Of a DNA stretch of 33,987 nucleotides, positions 1 through 9,284 are shown piece by piece. The stretch comes from a virus. The notes under the pieces were generated by a model. The model searched no databases and had not been told where the DNA came from. It was given only the letters and a program-made list of their open reading frames with translations. The stretch is from the IMG/VR virus record IMGVR_UViG_3300043396_000012, positions 1 to 33,987 of that record; one strand, written 5' to 3'. Position 1 is the first letter of the stretch, and each line of letters starts with the position of its first letter. The translations under genes and the position numbers were made by a program.

Positions 1-2964
1 CGTTGTACCGCCGTTAGTTGTTGATGGTGTAATTTCAAACGCATTACTTACGTTATACGATGCGCCAACAAGCCAGCTTTTACCAGAAGCACTCGGCAAA
101 ATTTCCATTCCAGCATTACCACCAGCAGCGGTATTATTTAACCGCAAACCAATGTTTGTTGCTTTAATTTCTAACGGTCGGTTTGGCGAACTCGTACCAA
201 TACCTACGTTACCTGACGTATCAACACGAATACGCTCACTGCCGCCTGTGTAGAAGGTCATTGGCAGGTATGTGCCAGTTCCTGAAACGCCTGACCGAAT
301 TTGTACGTCTGTTGTACCGTTTACCCATGCCCACAAATGACTGCTATTTGCAGGATCGGAATTGTTGTATGCAAATAATCCAGAGGCTGTACCAGTTCCG
401 TTAGGTAAAGCTGTTATGAATGTTCCTCCGTTTGTCGTGCTTGTTTGCAGCAACGCACGATTAGCAACAGTCGCATTACTGAAATCACCAGTGATGCGAC
501 CGCCAGTACCACTGAACGATAGGTTCGGCAAAGTCAACTGGCCAGTCATCGTGTCGCCAGTCTTGAGCACGTGCGTAGCTACGGCGAATGTGCCGAAGCA
601 GATGATGTTCACTTCATCGTTAACCGATGCAGCCACACCTAACACAATGGAAGAGCCAGAGGTTGCGGTGTAGTCGGACTGGTCGAGGCGTAAACCGTTC
701 AGGTACACGTCCAAGTAGAGCGGGTCATACGCAAGTGTTGCACCGTTGGAGTCAACACCAGTAAATGTTGTTTGGCCAGCGGTTGCGATGTAGCGATAGC
801 GACGCGATGTGCCGTTTACCGATGAGCCAGCAGACATCCACAGGCTGCCGTCGTACACGCGCATCGAGTTGATTGTGGTGTCGAAGTACAGTGCGCCGAC
901 CAAGAGCGGGTTGCCGTCGTTGTCGACCGCAGGTGCTGTTGACTTGGGGCCGAGGTAGCGATCATCAAACGAGTCATACGAAGCAGCAGCAGATGCAGCA
1001 GAGCCTGCCGCATTAGTTTCGCTCGTAGACGCGGCAGACGCGCTTGCAGCAGCTGCATTCTTGTAGGTGAGGGCGTTGCCTTCACTGGTTGATGCGGCGC
1101 TTGCAGAGGCCGCTGCAGCGTTCTGGCTAACCAGTGCTGCGGCAGCAGAGGATGCTGCGCTTGCAGTCGAGCCATACAAGTCGCTGACGTACTTCAATGT
1201 GACAGCGTCGAAGTCTGTAGTGGGTGCGCCAAGACCTGTGATCTTGCTGCCTCCCATTGCGATGGCGCCACTCATTGTGCCGCCAGACAAGTTCAGCTTG
1301 AGGGCCAAGCTGTTGTCGACCTGAGTCTTGGTGTAGGCATCAGTGATGCCAAAGCCCGAAAGTGTTGTTGGCAACGAGCCAGCAGTCACGCGACCGTACG
1401 CATCCACTGTGACCAAGGCGTAGTTACCAGCGGTCACGCCGGTGGTGGCCAAGTCGATGTTGTCTGCGTTGACAACGATTCGAGCCGAGCTTGCTGTGTT
1501 GACGTCGAGCGTGTTACCAGTCTTTGTCAGACCTGCGCCTGCGTTGATCTGGCCAGCACCAGAGAACTGCACCCAAGTGACGGCGGTAGAACCAAGTGTT
1601 CCGCCGGCGGCCACCGTACAAGTGAAACCGTTGTTGCCGTTTGTTGTACCGACTTCGACGAACACGAAAGCTGAGACCAGCTCAGCCCATGTGTCAGCGT
1701 CGGTGGTACGGGTCCATGTACTAGCCGACACCAAGTAGATGCCATTGTTGGCAGCAGTTGCTTGGTCCTTGACCAGCACACGATCACCAACGCTCAGCGT
1801 GATGCCGTCGACTGTCTGAGTTCCAGACAGGGTGATGTTGGCAGTTGTTGCAACACGGACGGACGCCTTGGCATCCAGACCCTGCACAGCAGTGTCGACG
1901 TAGGCTTTGGTGGCAGCGTCTTGCGCAGCAGTTGGATCACCCAGTCCGGTGATCTTGTTAGTGCCCATCGCGATCGCGCCAGACATCGTGCCGCCGGCAA
2001 GGTTCAGCTTCAAGGCCAAGCCTGTGTCGACGTAGCTCTTTGTCGCGGCATCGCTAGATGCGGATGGTGCAGCCAGTCCAGTTACAACTGCTCCGGTGAC
2101 AGTGCCGCCGCTGATTGTTTTGTTTGTCAGTGTCTGGGTGTCGGTTGTGCCGACGATTGCACCCGATGGGCCTGCAATGTTTTCCCACACGGTGTTCGCA
2201 GAGTTGCGGCGCAGCATGTTGTTGGCTGCAACCGAGGTGATGAGTACATCATGCAGCTCTTCCAACTCGTAGCCGTTGTTGATGTTGACGTAGATCACAC
2301 CCTGAGTGGCGTGCGAGCGAACGCACCAGCCCAAGACCACGGTGTGGTTTGGTGCGGATGGCCGAGTAGTTGTGATGCCACCAGCTGTCGATGGTGACAG
2401 GTACAGCGTGGCGCCTTCAGTGAAGGCGGAGGTGTCAACCTGTCGGATCAGGCCAAACGTGGTGGCGAAGCCCTCGCCGTGAGAAGCAGCTGGCTCGGTC
2501 ATGATGGCCAGCGTGGATGCGGAGTTTGCATCGCTATCACCCTTGGCCAAATCGGCAGTGAGGCGAGTGCCAGAAGATCCTGTGATCTTCACAACCTGCA
2601 TATCAACGAAGCCTGTTGCGGTTTCGTTGTAGATGCGCACGTTTTGCTCTTGGCCAATTTGCAGAGTGACGTTGCCACCCTTCAAGCCTAGATCAAGCGT
2701 GCCATCGGTGTCGTTCCATGTCAGTCGACCAACTGCGCCGGCGGCCACGTTGCTCGTGCTGAAGTCGACGTTCATCAACTTCGGGTCAGAGATCAGAGCT
2801 GTGCCAGTTGAGTTGACGCCAACGACCTTGTAGCCATTACCAGCCAAGGTTGGCATCTTGTCGAAGCCGGCCTTGATCAACTCCAACTCTGCGCGCATTG
2901 CAGCAGAGGAGCCGGCAGAGTTTGGTGCGGGGTACGTGGCGTGGTTGTAAAAATCGTTTGACAT
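1..2964 (-). CDS. tail fibre / receptor-binding protein (C-terminus cut by window edge)
   Basis: The frame starts at ATG 2964, sharing one base with the stop of the upstream gene (TAATG), and stays open for 988 codons to base 1, so the C-terminus lies outside the window. The N-terminus (about 1-60) has the sort of sequence seen at the virion-anchoring end of podovirus fibres. Two copies of a GGTMSGAIAMG-x-KITGLG repeat lie near residues 318-344 and 555-581, each followed by a short linker to a KAYVD/KYVSD-like end. An Ala/Ser-rich, probably trimeric coiled segment spans about 598-668. A LYLDVYLNGLRL segment lies near 750, and a GNVGIGTSSP motif near 918 is typical just before a fibre's distal region. 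An intramolecular chaperone could follow beyond the edge. The last ~160 codons are AT-richer than the rest. Fibre family is confident; receptor unknown. Confidence 0.85.
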   Translation of the reverse strand, partial: MSNDFYNHATYPAPNSAGSSAAMRAELELIKAGFDKMPTLAGNGYKVVGVNSTGTALISDPKLMNVDFSTSNVAAGAVGRLTWNDTDGTLDLGLKGGNVTLQIGQEQNVRIYNETATGFVDMQVVKITGSSGTRLTADLAKGDSDANSASTLAIMTEPAASHGEGFATTFGLIRQVDTSAFTEGATLYLSPSTAGGITTTRPSAPNHTVVLGWCVRSHATQGVIYVNINNGYELEELHDVLITSVAANNMLRRNSANTVWENIAGPSGAIVGTTDTQTLTNKTISGGTVTGAVVTGLAAPSASSDAATKSYVDTGLALKLNLAGGTMSGAIAMGTNKITGLGDPTAAQDAATKAYVDTAVQGLDAKASVRVATTANITLSGTQTVDGITLSVGDRVLVKDQATAANNGIYLVSASTWTRTTDADTWAELVSAFVFVEVGTTNGNNGFTCTVAAGGTLGSTAVTWVQFSGAGQINAGAGLTKTGNTLDVNTASSARIVVNADNIDLATTGVTAGNYALVTVDAYGRVTAGSLPTTLSGFGITDAYTKTQVDNSLALKLNLSGGTMSGAIAMGGSKITGLGAPTTDFDAVTLKYVSDLYGSTASAASSAAAALVSQNAAAASASAASTSEGNALTYKNAAAASASAASTSETNAAGSAASAAASYDSFDDRYLGPKSTAPAVDNDGNPLLVGALYFDTTINSMRVYDGSLWMSAGSSVNGTSRRYRYIATAGQTTFTGVDSNGATLAYDPLYLDVYLNGLRLDQSDYTATSGSSIVLGVAASVNDEVNIICFGTFAVATHVLKTGDTMTGQLTLPNLSFSGTGGRITGDFSNATVANRALLQTSTTNGGTFITALPNGTGTASGLFAYNNSDPANSSHLWAWVNGTTDVQIRSGVSGTGTYLPMTFYTGGSERIRVDTSGNVGIGTSSPNRPLEIKATNIGLRLNNTAAGGNAGMEILPSASGKSWLVGASYNVSNAFEITPSTTNGGTT
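1222..1299 (-). repeat. 78-bp internal repeat of the fibre gene (partner at 1933-2010)
   Basis: On the minus strand both segments begin AAGCTGAAC and encode KLNL-(S/A)-GGTMSGAIAMG followed by KITGLG. The two copies are the same length and differ mainly at third codon positions, so they are a duplicated protein module rather than a recent DNA duplication. Such repeats form beta-rich shaft segments in fibres. Confidence 0.8.
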
Positions 2965-5018
2965 TATCGAAGTCCTCTGCGCATGGAGTAATGCACGATG
3001 ATGTTGTTCACCGTGAATGGTTTAATTATCGCTGACACAGAGGAGATTTGGATACCCAAATTCTCCGCAGTGCCCATCAATTCAATCTCAGATGGAGAGA
3101 TGTCGCGGCCGTCCCAAACAAAGTTGTCCCAAGTCATCTCGTCCCAGTAGCTCGAGCGCAAGTCGTTTGCGTACAGCGCACCCGACGCCTGCTCGAGTTC
3201 GACTGAGCGGTAGCCCAAGTCGTAGCCGAAAGCGATCTCAGCATACGAGTCACCAGTAAGCTCAACGCTGGCGCGACGAAAGCGCTTGAGCACGCGTGGA
3301 GACTTGATGCTGTTGTAGACCAAGTTGATGTTTGCTGGGATGACGGCGCCGTCAAAAGACGTGCCAACGTCAAGGCGGTACACGAAGCCGTTGGTCGAGC
3401 CAAAGAACGAAGTGGACGCGCCATCAGGGGTCTCGCCCTCAACGCAGCATGTGACGGCATTGGTGAACTGCACAGGCATGATGCCAAGCACCTTGCTGCC
3501 GTTGAATGTCATGTAGATGCCTGTGCCGTCGCTGAAGAAAATTCGGTACTGGCCCTTCTCGCGATTGAGCACGCTGCCCGTGGCCAAGTTGCGACGAGAC
3601 TGGATGAACGGGCGAATACGCAGCGTCAATGCGTTTGACTCGAAGTTGCCGTAATTTAGCGACGTGTTCATGTTCATGACACCACGGTCATCGAGCACGT
3701 AGGCTTGGTCCATGTTCTGCGAAGTGTATGGCAGGCCGCCAGTACCGCTGTTGAACGTGGACAGCTGGAAGTTGGCTTCGCTTGTGCCGTACAGAATGTT
3801 TGTGTCGTTACGCGTGTAGACGCCAAGAGCGCCAGTCGTTTGGTTGCCTGGCAAGATCAGCAAGTTTGTGATCGCGCCATTGAGCGCAATCTCTCCGGCT
3901 CCAAGTAATGGAGTCCACTTATACGGCTCGCCGATACCTGAGAACTGAAGCGACTCATTGAATGCAAAGAACAGATGGTTCTTGTGCACCGCAACGCGCG
4001 TGGGCACGTCGACCGTCATGCCGGTCTTGATTGGCACATACACAGTACCATCAAACTCGAAGCCGCGGTTCTTGCCATCGCATCCGTAAATCTTGGTGTT
4101 GATTGTGCCGCCACCGAAGTTGCCGATCATTGTCTCGACACGCCCGCTTGGCAGCAGCGTAATCGCTGAGGTTGTGCCATCGGCCACAGCCTTGTTGACC
4201 GTTCCAACTCGGATGGTCTCGTTGTCAATAAACGTGCCAACCACTGTGGACAGTATGAGCTTGCCGGTGGCGTTTGATGTGGACCATGCGCCCGATTCAA
4301 GAACAACGCGAGACACCACGGCAGATGCGCCGCTGGTGAGTCCGTTGATGGTCTGGCCATCAAGGATCTCAGCTGATCCGCCGTCGAACTTAATCTCGTA
4401 GCCCAGTGCAACCTGCACCCATCCAGACGATGTTGATTTGTAGATGTTGGCAGCCGTGGCGCCCACGTTGTTGCGCCACGCATAGACCACGTTGTTGAAG
4501 TATGCGACACCGAGGATTGAGCCGGAGCCTGGCACTGCGGAGATCGATGTGCGGTACTCATCAGCAGCAAGGCCGCGATATGTCGCATCGGTCAAGCCGT
4601 CAACGTCCATACCCTGCACGGCGGTCAAAGTGCCCACGTTTGTCGAGCTGACTTGGATGGTCTCACCAGCCAAGAAAGTGCCGGTCTCGCGGGTGATCAC
4701 CACCTTTGTGCCACTGCGAGCAATGACCTTGCCGGTGGCTGCGCTCGTTACGCCCGTAACGGTATCTCCGACGACGACTGCGCCGGTGAGTGCGCACACC
4801 AAGACGTTGTAGTTCGCAGCCGATGGGCTTGCGTGGCCGTCATAGCGTTCGTACCCAGCGATGCGCGTGTAGCCACCGTTGATCGAGCACTCGAAGTTTG
4901 CAGCGCGACGCGCGAAACCCGGTGGCAGCGACAGGGTTGGGGTGACTTGATCCAAGCCACCCGCAAGGTGCATGAGTTCGTAGTTGACCTTGGGAAGCTG
5001 AACTGGTCTGTTGGCCAT
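2964..5018 (-). CDS. tail tubular protein B-like / tail nozzle or DNA-stabilising hub protein
   Basis: This 684-residue protein lies between the adaptor gene and the fibre gene, where podoviruses encode the nozzle or packaged-DNA stabilisation protein. The start has a clear ribosome site (AGGAG five bases before the ATG). Near the N-terminus it has FECSINGGYTRIAGYERYDG, a pattern I associate with podovirus hub proteins. The body is rich in short beta strands separated by Gly and Asn, with repeated GETIQV/NETIRV-like segments near 100 and 260, fitting a beta-propeller or beta-barrel hub. No signal peptide or membrane segment is seen. It would close the tail end and carry the fibres. The structural role is fairly safe; the specific homology (T7 gp12, P22 gp10 or another) is inference from position and size. 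Confidence 0.6.
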   Translation of the reverse strand: MANRPVQLPKVNYELMHLAGGLDQVTPTLSLPPGFARRAANFECSINGGYTRIAGYERYDGHASPSAANYNVLVCALTGAVVVGDTVTGVTSAATGKVIARSGTKVVITRETGTFLAGETIQVSSTNVGTLTAVQGMDVDGLTDATYRGLAADEYRTSISAVPGSGSILGVAYFNNVVYAWRNNVGATAANIYKSTSSGWVQVALGYEIKFDGGSAEILDGQTINGLTSGASAVVSRVVLESGAWSTSNATGKLILSTVVGTFIDNETIRVGTVNKAVADGTTSAITLLPSGRVETMIGNFGGGTINTKIYGCDGKNRGFEFDGTVYVPIKTGMTVDVPTRVAVHKNHLFFAFNESLQFSGIGEPYKWTPLLGAGEIALNGAITNLLILPGNQTTGALGVYTRNDTNILYGTSEANFQLSTFNSGTGGLPYTSQNMDQAYVLDDRGVMNMNTSLNYGNFESNALTLRIRPFIQSRRNLATGSVLNREKGQYRIFFSDGTGIYMTFNGSKVLGIMPVQFTNAVTCCVEGETPDGASTSFFGSTNGFVYRLDVGTSFDGAVIPANINLVYNSIKSPRVLKRFRRASVELTGDSYAEIAFGYDLGYRSVELEQASGALYANDLRSSYWDEMTWDNFVWDGRDISPSEIELMGTAENLGIQISSVSAIIKPFTVNNIIVHYSMRRGLR

Positions 5019-5027
5019 TTCGGCTCC

Positions 5028-5726
5028 TTATGCCAATGGATTGCCGAGGGAAACTTCAGGCAGCCACTCACGTTCGAGCTGCGCCATCAAGGCTGTCTCG
5101 CCGCGCTCGCCGCGCGCCAATACCTCAGACGCTGATTCAAACAGGCCATAGAACTGCATTGCCTTGTAGACGAGGATTTTGTGAAGGTGGGTAGGCAAAC
5201 CTGTTGGTAGATCAGCGTCTAGCGTCATGGATGACGGCAGGCGCTGGTACTCACCAACCATGGTGAAAACTGCATTTGGAATCTGGCCAAGCATCATGGC
5301 CTTCTCCGTTGGATGAATGGCGAACACCACGGGGCGACCGCTCACCTGCGCGTTGTAGCGATAGGTGTTGCGGAAGACTTGGTACTCCCATTCAACCAAC
5401 CACTGCTCATCATAGATCCCGATGTCAGTGCGATAGGAGCGCACGGTCTCCTTCCACCAGTAACGCAGATCAGTCATGGGGTTGCCAGTCAGATCGTTGG
5501 TGGTGGTGAAGGGTGCGTAGTCACCTTGCTCGGCGACAGTCTGGTAGCTGAATGGCACACGCATCCAACCCCAGCTGTCGTACATGCCTTGCAACTCGAG
5601 CCAAGCATCGTTGATGTAGGTGGCAAGGCGTGCAGCCTCACCAGTCTGAGCAACAACGGACACAGGCCCAGTGCCGGGGATGCCGCACTCTTGGCGCAGC
5701 ATCTTGGTTAGCTCGAGGTAGTTCAT
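5028..5726 (-). CDS. head-tail adaptor protein (SU10-type / gp11-like)
   Basis: This 232-residue protein begins MNYLELTKMLRQECG, followed by GTGPVSVVAQTGE and a WLELQ...WGWMR segment. I recognise this N-terminal pattern from the adaptor family placed between portal and nozzle in short-tailed phages such as SU10. A mostly helical core follows, with a conserved-looking WEYQVFRNTYR region near 113 and a helical C-terminus from about 185. It would bind the portal ring from below and seat the nozzle. It starts 4 bases after the preceding stop and ends 10 bases before the nozzle candidate. Family assignment is from memory of the pattern and gene order. Confidence 0.7.
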   Translation of the reverse strand: MNYLELTKMLRQECGIPGTGPVSVVAQTGEAARLATYINDAWLELQGMYDSWGWMRVPFSYQTVAEQGDYAPFTTTNDLTGNPMTDLRYWWKETVRSYRTDIGIYDEQWLVEWEYQVFRNTYRYNAQVSGRPVVFAIHPTEKAMMLGQIPNAVFTMVGEYQRLPSSMTLDADLPTGLPTHLHKILVYKAMQFYGLFESASEVLARGERGETALMAQLEREWLPEVSLGNPLA

Positions 5727-5729
5727 GTA

Positions 5730-6209
5730 TTAAGCTGGTGTTTGCAAGAGTTGACGGAGCCAAGGTGCGCCCTGCTTTGGACGAGGGTCGTGCATCACTT
5801 GGAAGGGGTAGGTCAACGATAAAACGTTTTCCTCAGCGAAGCCCATGCTGCCATCTGGATTCACAATCTTGCGTTGACGCAGGCGTGATTGTTTGGCGGT
5901 TGCCAACACGGCCACGTGGTAACGCTTGAGCTTAGCCTCATTGCCTCGGACGATCAATTTGTAATCGCCGTTGACGTTCACCTCGACGAATGCGGGGTCA
6001 TTCTCATTGTTCGGCTCTTGCACGAACACGGTCAGCTCGTCACGCATGAAGTCCTCTTGATCGATGGCATCGGTGCTGATCACGCGATCAGTATCGATCT
6101 CGACGCCGCGTGCGCTCTTCGCATCTTCGACTGATTGGACTCTGTTGACGATGTCTACGTTTTGAGAATCGATGGTGGGCTTGCGCTCGTAAGTTGTGGG
6201 TTTGGTCAT
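5730..6209 (-). CDS. conserved virion-region protein of unknown function
   Basis: This 159-residue protein starts at ATG 6209 (MTKPTTYERKPT), chosen because a GGAG lies about nine bases upstream; an in-frame ATG at 6242 would run through the preceding hairpin. The first ~60 residues are polar and charged, likely flexible. Residues ~65-105 contain an acidic NNENDPAFVEVNV stretch and a GDYKLIVRGNEAKLKR stretch. The C-terminus is QVMHDPRPKQGAPWLRQLL. Its place between a decoration-like protein and the adaptor suggests a virion or assembly role, but I recognise no domain. Confidence 0.7.
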   Translation of the reverse strand: MTKPTTYERKPTIDSQNVDIVNRVQSVEDAKSARGVEIDTDRVISTDAIDQEDFMRDELTVFVQEPNNENDPAFVEVNVNGDYKLIVRGNEAKLKRYHVAVLATAKQSRLRQRKIVNPDGSMGFAEENVLSLTYPFQVMHDPRPKQGAPWLRQLLQTPA

Positions 6210-6237
6210 TGCATGGTCTCCATGGATTAAAGGGGGT

Positions 6238-6261
6238 GGCACCCACCCAAGGGTGAGTGCC
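6238..6261 (-). terminator. stem-loop after the decoration-like gene, possible attenuator
   Basis: Ten bases past the stop at 6271, the minus-strand RNA can form an 11-bp stem (GGCACUCACCC with GGGUGGGUGCC, one G-U pair) around a two-base turn. It is followed by a short CCCCCUUUAA rather than a good U-run. It may act as a partial terminator or a 3'-end stabiliser for the abundant upstream transcripts. Confidence 0.5.
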
Positions 6262-6270
6262 GGACTGCTA

Positions 6271-6783
6271 TTAAGCGGTCAATGGGTTCGACGGGATGTC
6301 GGCCAAGTTGTAGAAGGTAGCAGTCACGCCGGTAGCGGACAAGTCCACTTGGCCGGGAGTGAACTGAGTACCAGCAGTCAATGAAACGCGCAATGCACCG
6401 ATCGGGCAAACACCCTTTGGAGCATCAGCAAATTCCAAAGCGATGCGGCCGTTAGACAACTCAGCGTTGTCAACGATACGACCGGGCAAGATCGACACTG
6501 CGCCGGCTGCATCCAAGAAGATGCTGTACAAGCGAGTAGAGCCGTTCACGCCACCGATGAAACCACCGTTGACAGCTTGGATACCACCAGCAGCAGCTTG
6601 GTACACGACGGCGCCAGAGTAGCTGATAGCGATGTTGTCAGTGATAGCCTTGCTGTAGAAGCGGCCATCCAAGACGTAGTTGATCGCGGCAGCGATCTGA
6701 ATGGTGTTGGCGTTTGTGCCTTCAGCCAAAGCACCAGAGTTCAAAGCGAGTGTTGCGCCTTGGGTGAGAGATAAGTTATCCAT
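6271..6783 (-). CDS. putative head decoration / minor capsid protein
   Basis: This 170-residue protein follows the capsid gene, with the HNH gene between them. The ribosome site AAAGGA sits six bases before the ATG. It is Ala/Gly-rich with few charges and beta-prone throughout, with segments such as NAINYVLDGRFYSKAI-like text near 32-45, a run of small residues near 58-75, and ALRVSLTAGTQFTPGQVDL near 128-146. This composition and position (immediately 3' of the capsid gene apart from the HNH insertion, and followed by a hairpin) suit a decoration protein made in quantity. No family is recognised with certainty. Confidence 0.45.
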   Translation of the reverse strand: MDNLSLTQGATLALNSGALAEGTNANTIQIAAAINYVLDGRFYSKAITDNIAISYSGAVVYQAAAGGIQAVNGGFIGGVNGSTRLYSIFLDAAGAVSILPGRIVDNAELSNGRIALEFADAPKGVCPIGALRVSLTAGTQFTPGQVDLSATGVTATFYNLADIPSNPLTA

Positions 6784-6803
6784 TTGGAATCCTTTGAAAA
6801 AAA

Positions 6804-7298
6804 TTAAACCGTAAAACTAGCGTGCTTTGTGAGATTCAATTGAGCTGGTATGACCTGAAGATTGTTCTCGACATGAAGACCTGAAACATTTTTTCCGTGA
6901 AGCGGAATGATGTGGTCGACATGCCACTTGCCTCCCAACATTTTCTCACGCAACTTGGCAAGATGGTATGCCTCGGTGATGAAGAACTTGTTGGCCCATG
7001 CTGGTGTTGCCTGCTTGATATAACTCTTGCGTGCGGCAGTTTGAGCATTGACGAGGTAAGCACTTTCCTTGCGCCGCTTTGCTTGACGCTCGCGAGACCA
7101 TTTTCTATCCAACTCTGGGTGAGCTTGACGCCAAGCTTTAGACTGGGCGTTGTGCTTTTCCTTGTTGGCTTGATAGTGTTCGCGAGCGTAAGCATTGTGA
7201 CAAGACTTGCATTCGCGTTGCAATCCATCAAGCGTGTCTGGGCGCTTTGAATAAAGCTCCTTTGGCAAGATTTTTTTACAACAATTGCAAGTCTTCAT
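6804..7298 (-). CDS. HNH homing endonuclease (free-standing)
   Basis: This 164-residue protein, counted from ATG 7298, has GAG nine bases upstream (an alternative ATG is at 7307). A Cys cluster at 4-7 and CKSC at 30-33 form a probable N-terminal zinc finger. A long basic linker (about 40-95) follows. The HNH nuclease motif runs from HVDHIIPLHG (126-135) through GLHVENNLQVI (140-150) to the final QLN..KH. The gene sits between capsid and decoration-like genes that are normally adjacent, the typical place for a selfish endonuclease. Its DNA is AT-richer than its neighbours (25 G/C in 6841-6900), supporting recent transfer. Confidence 0.85.
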   Translation of the reverse strand: MKTCNCCKKILPKELYSKRPDTLDGLQRECKSCHNAYAREHYQANKEKHNAQSKAWRQAHPELDRKWSRERQAKRRKESAYLVNAQTAARKSYIKQATPAWANKFFITEAYHLAKLREKMLGGKWHVDHIIPLHGKNVSGLHVENNLQVIPAQLNLTKHASFTV

Positions 7299-7316
7299 GT
7301 CATTCACTCAGAATAA

Positions 7317-8363
7317 TCACAAGCCAGAAGCTGCGCACTCTACCCTCACCATCCAGTTCTCATTGAGACGGACGGCGTTCTTCCAGAAGTTGGCGCCCAC
7401 GTAGCCGAATTGTCCCATTGGGTTAGCGTGGGTGATTGTCTTCGCGGGCAAGTAGATTGGTTGAATGGCGTTTTGGCCCTTCAATGCAACTTGACCCCAA
7501 GCTTCTTGGCCGATGACCATGATTGGGTACACGTCAGCGGTAGTACCAGTAGTGCCACCGTTAGACAAGAAAGCGCCTGCAGTCACAGTGCCACCAGCAG
7601 CCAAGAATGGCTTGAAGTAAGGCGATGTGATGATGCGGAAACGCTCAACAGTACCGATCTCACGCTCATGCACAGGCTTTTGTGAACCGTACTTAGCAAC
7701 TGGTGTGAACACGGTCACGCCGGCCACAGTCAAGTTACGGAAGTCAGCTTCCAAGTCGGTGTGGATGAACACCAAGTAGCCGGGTTCGATAGCGTGTGTA
7801 TCGAAGTTCACGCTTGCAGACAGACGCTCAGTCACGAGTTGTGCGTGTGCGCTTTCCAATTGACGAGCAGCTTGACGCAGCTTGTTGATTGTCACTGCAG
7901 TGTTAACAGCTGTACGCACTGTGCCGTTTGCGAACACAACGTTTGTACCGCCACGGACCACACCGTAAGAGATCAACTCTTCCAATGTACCCATGTGCTC
8001 ACCAACCAACTTGACCATGTCAGCTGGGATGTCGTCTTCATACAAAGACTCAGCTTTGCTGGAGATTTTCATCAACACGCCGTACTGTTGCAAGGTAACT
8101 TGCACGTCTTGATACGTGATGGTGCGAGCTGCTGGAGTCACGCCTTCTTGCATCAAGTATTGGCTGGCTGTCACGTTAGGAGCGCCGTTTGTGCCTGCAT
8201 CCAAAGGAAGAGCACGACGGAACACTACGGTGTCAGTCTTGTTTTGAGGGACTTGTTTTTGCGAACCGAAGGTCGACAAAACTTTGATTGGCATGGCGTG
8301 CTTGAGCATTTCGCGCTCGGCCATGATGAGGTTCCGGCTAGGAACTAAGGAATAGGTTTGCAT
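7317..8363 (-). CDS. major capsid protein, N4-gp56 family
   Basis: This 348-residue protein has features I associate with the N4-gp56 family: an N-terminal MAEREMLKHA helix, a KTDTVVFRRALPLD region near 42-55, VTLQQYGVLMKISSKAE near 88-104, and a C-terminal Gly-rich VGANFWKNAVRLNENW end. It would form the HK97-fold icosahedral shell. It begins two bases after the scaffold stop and has few rare codons, fitting high expression. The downstream HNH gene separates it from the decoration-like gene. Confidence 0.85.
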   Translation of the reverse strand: MQTYSLVPSRNLIMAEREMLKHAMPIKVLSTFGSQKQVPQNKTDTVVFRRALPLDAGTNGAPNVTASQYLMQEGVTPAARTITYQDVQVTLQQYGVLMKISSKAESLYEDDIPADMVKLVGEHMGTLEELISYGVVRGGTNVVFANGTVRTAVNTAVTINKLRQAARQLESAHAQLVTERLSASVNFDTHAIEPGYLVFIHTDLEADFRNLTVAGVTVFTPVAKYGSQKPVHEREIGTVERFRIITSPYFKPFLAAGGTVTAGAFLSNGGTTGTTADVYPIMVIGQEAWGQVALKGQNAIQPIYLPAKTITHANPMGQFGYVGANFWKNAVRLNENWMVRVECAASGL

Positions 8364-8365
8364 GG

Positions 8366-9259
8366 TTATTTACCTTTTTGCTTATCGAGTTCATCGAGAT
8401 AGCGCCAGTATTCCTGTGGCGACATATCTTCAACCGCTTTGGTTCGAATTGACGAACCGCTGCGACCTGAAGGGATAGCCGCCGCAGAGCTAAGGCGCTG
8501 CGTTTTGTTTTGTGACGCTACTGGGTTCGCGGCTTCATTGTGCAGATCAAGCAATCGAATTGCATCTCGCGGGCTTTCGCTCGCCGCAAGCATCTGTACT
8601 TCTGGTTGTTGGCGTTGCAGCCAACCCATGAACTCAGGCGTCTGTACACGATCTTGCCAACCCGGATGCTTTGCTTCCACCGCCAGCTCTGAACGCATTT
8701 GAGCAATCTCTTCGTGGCTCACACCACCTTTTTGATTTTGGAGCAACGCTTGAATGCGCTGTTCCTGCTCTTGCATCTGCTGTTTTAAGGCAGATTCCAT
8801 TGCGTCCGCGAACTCTGGGTAGTCGCGCTTTAAGTTGGCCATTGCTTCTGGGTTCGATTGCGCTTGACGGATTTGATCCGCATTGGGCGCTTCGCCACCT
8901 GAGCTGGCAACTTGCTTAGCCAGTTGTTGCTGTTGCTTCAACTGACCATTCAAGCCACCGATGTGACCTTCTGCATTCCGAAGACGAGTTGTTACTTGGC
9001 CGAGCATGCTCTCCAAGCCAGCGATCTTGTCCATCAACGATTGCTCATTGCCCTCAGTGCCAGCGCCTGCGCTTGCATCGGCCTGATCGGCGGGTGCTTG
9101 CTGGCGTTGATCTGATTGCTTTTGCGAATCTGTTGGCTCAGTTGCCTGAGTTCCCTCTGCTTTGTCCTCTGGCAATGCCTTGCCTGATTCCTCTGCATCG
9201 AGCTGGTCCCAAATCTTCTGGGCTTCGTCTTGTGGGTTAGTTTGTTCCTGTACTGTCAT
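8366..9259 (-). CDS. capsid scaffolding protein
   Basis: This 297-residue protein lies directly before the capsid gene. The N-terminal ~75 residues are acidic and rich in Gln, Glu, Ala and Asp. A long coiled coil follows (about 76-185: MDKIAGLESMLGQVTTRLR, then Gln-rich helices). The C-terminus ends with a charged helix, EDMSPQEYWRYLDELDKQKGK, of the kind that binds capsid subunits. Composition, length and position fit an internal scaffold that is removed on maturation. No protease domain is seen, so cleavage or exit is by other means. Confidence 0.8.
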   Translation of the reverse strand: MTVQEQTNPQDEAQKIWDQLDAEESGKALPEDKAEGTQATEPTDSQKQSDQRQQAPADQADASAGAGTEGNEQSLMDKIAGLESMLGQVTTRLRNAEGHIGGLNGQLKQQQQLAKQVASSGGEAPNADQIRQAQSNPEAMANLKRDYPEFADAMESALKQQMQEQEQRIQALLQNQKGGVSHEEIAQMRSELAVEAKHPGWQDRVQTPEFMGWLQRQQPEVQMLAASESPRDAIRLLDLHNEAANPVASQNKTQRLSSAAAIPSGRSGSSIRTKAVEDMSPQEYWRYLDELDKQKGK

Positions 9260-9284
9260 TTGGTTGTCGTCTCACTTGTCACCA

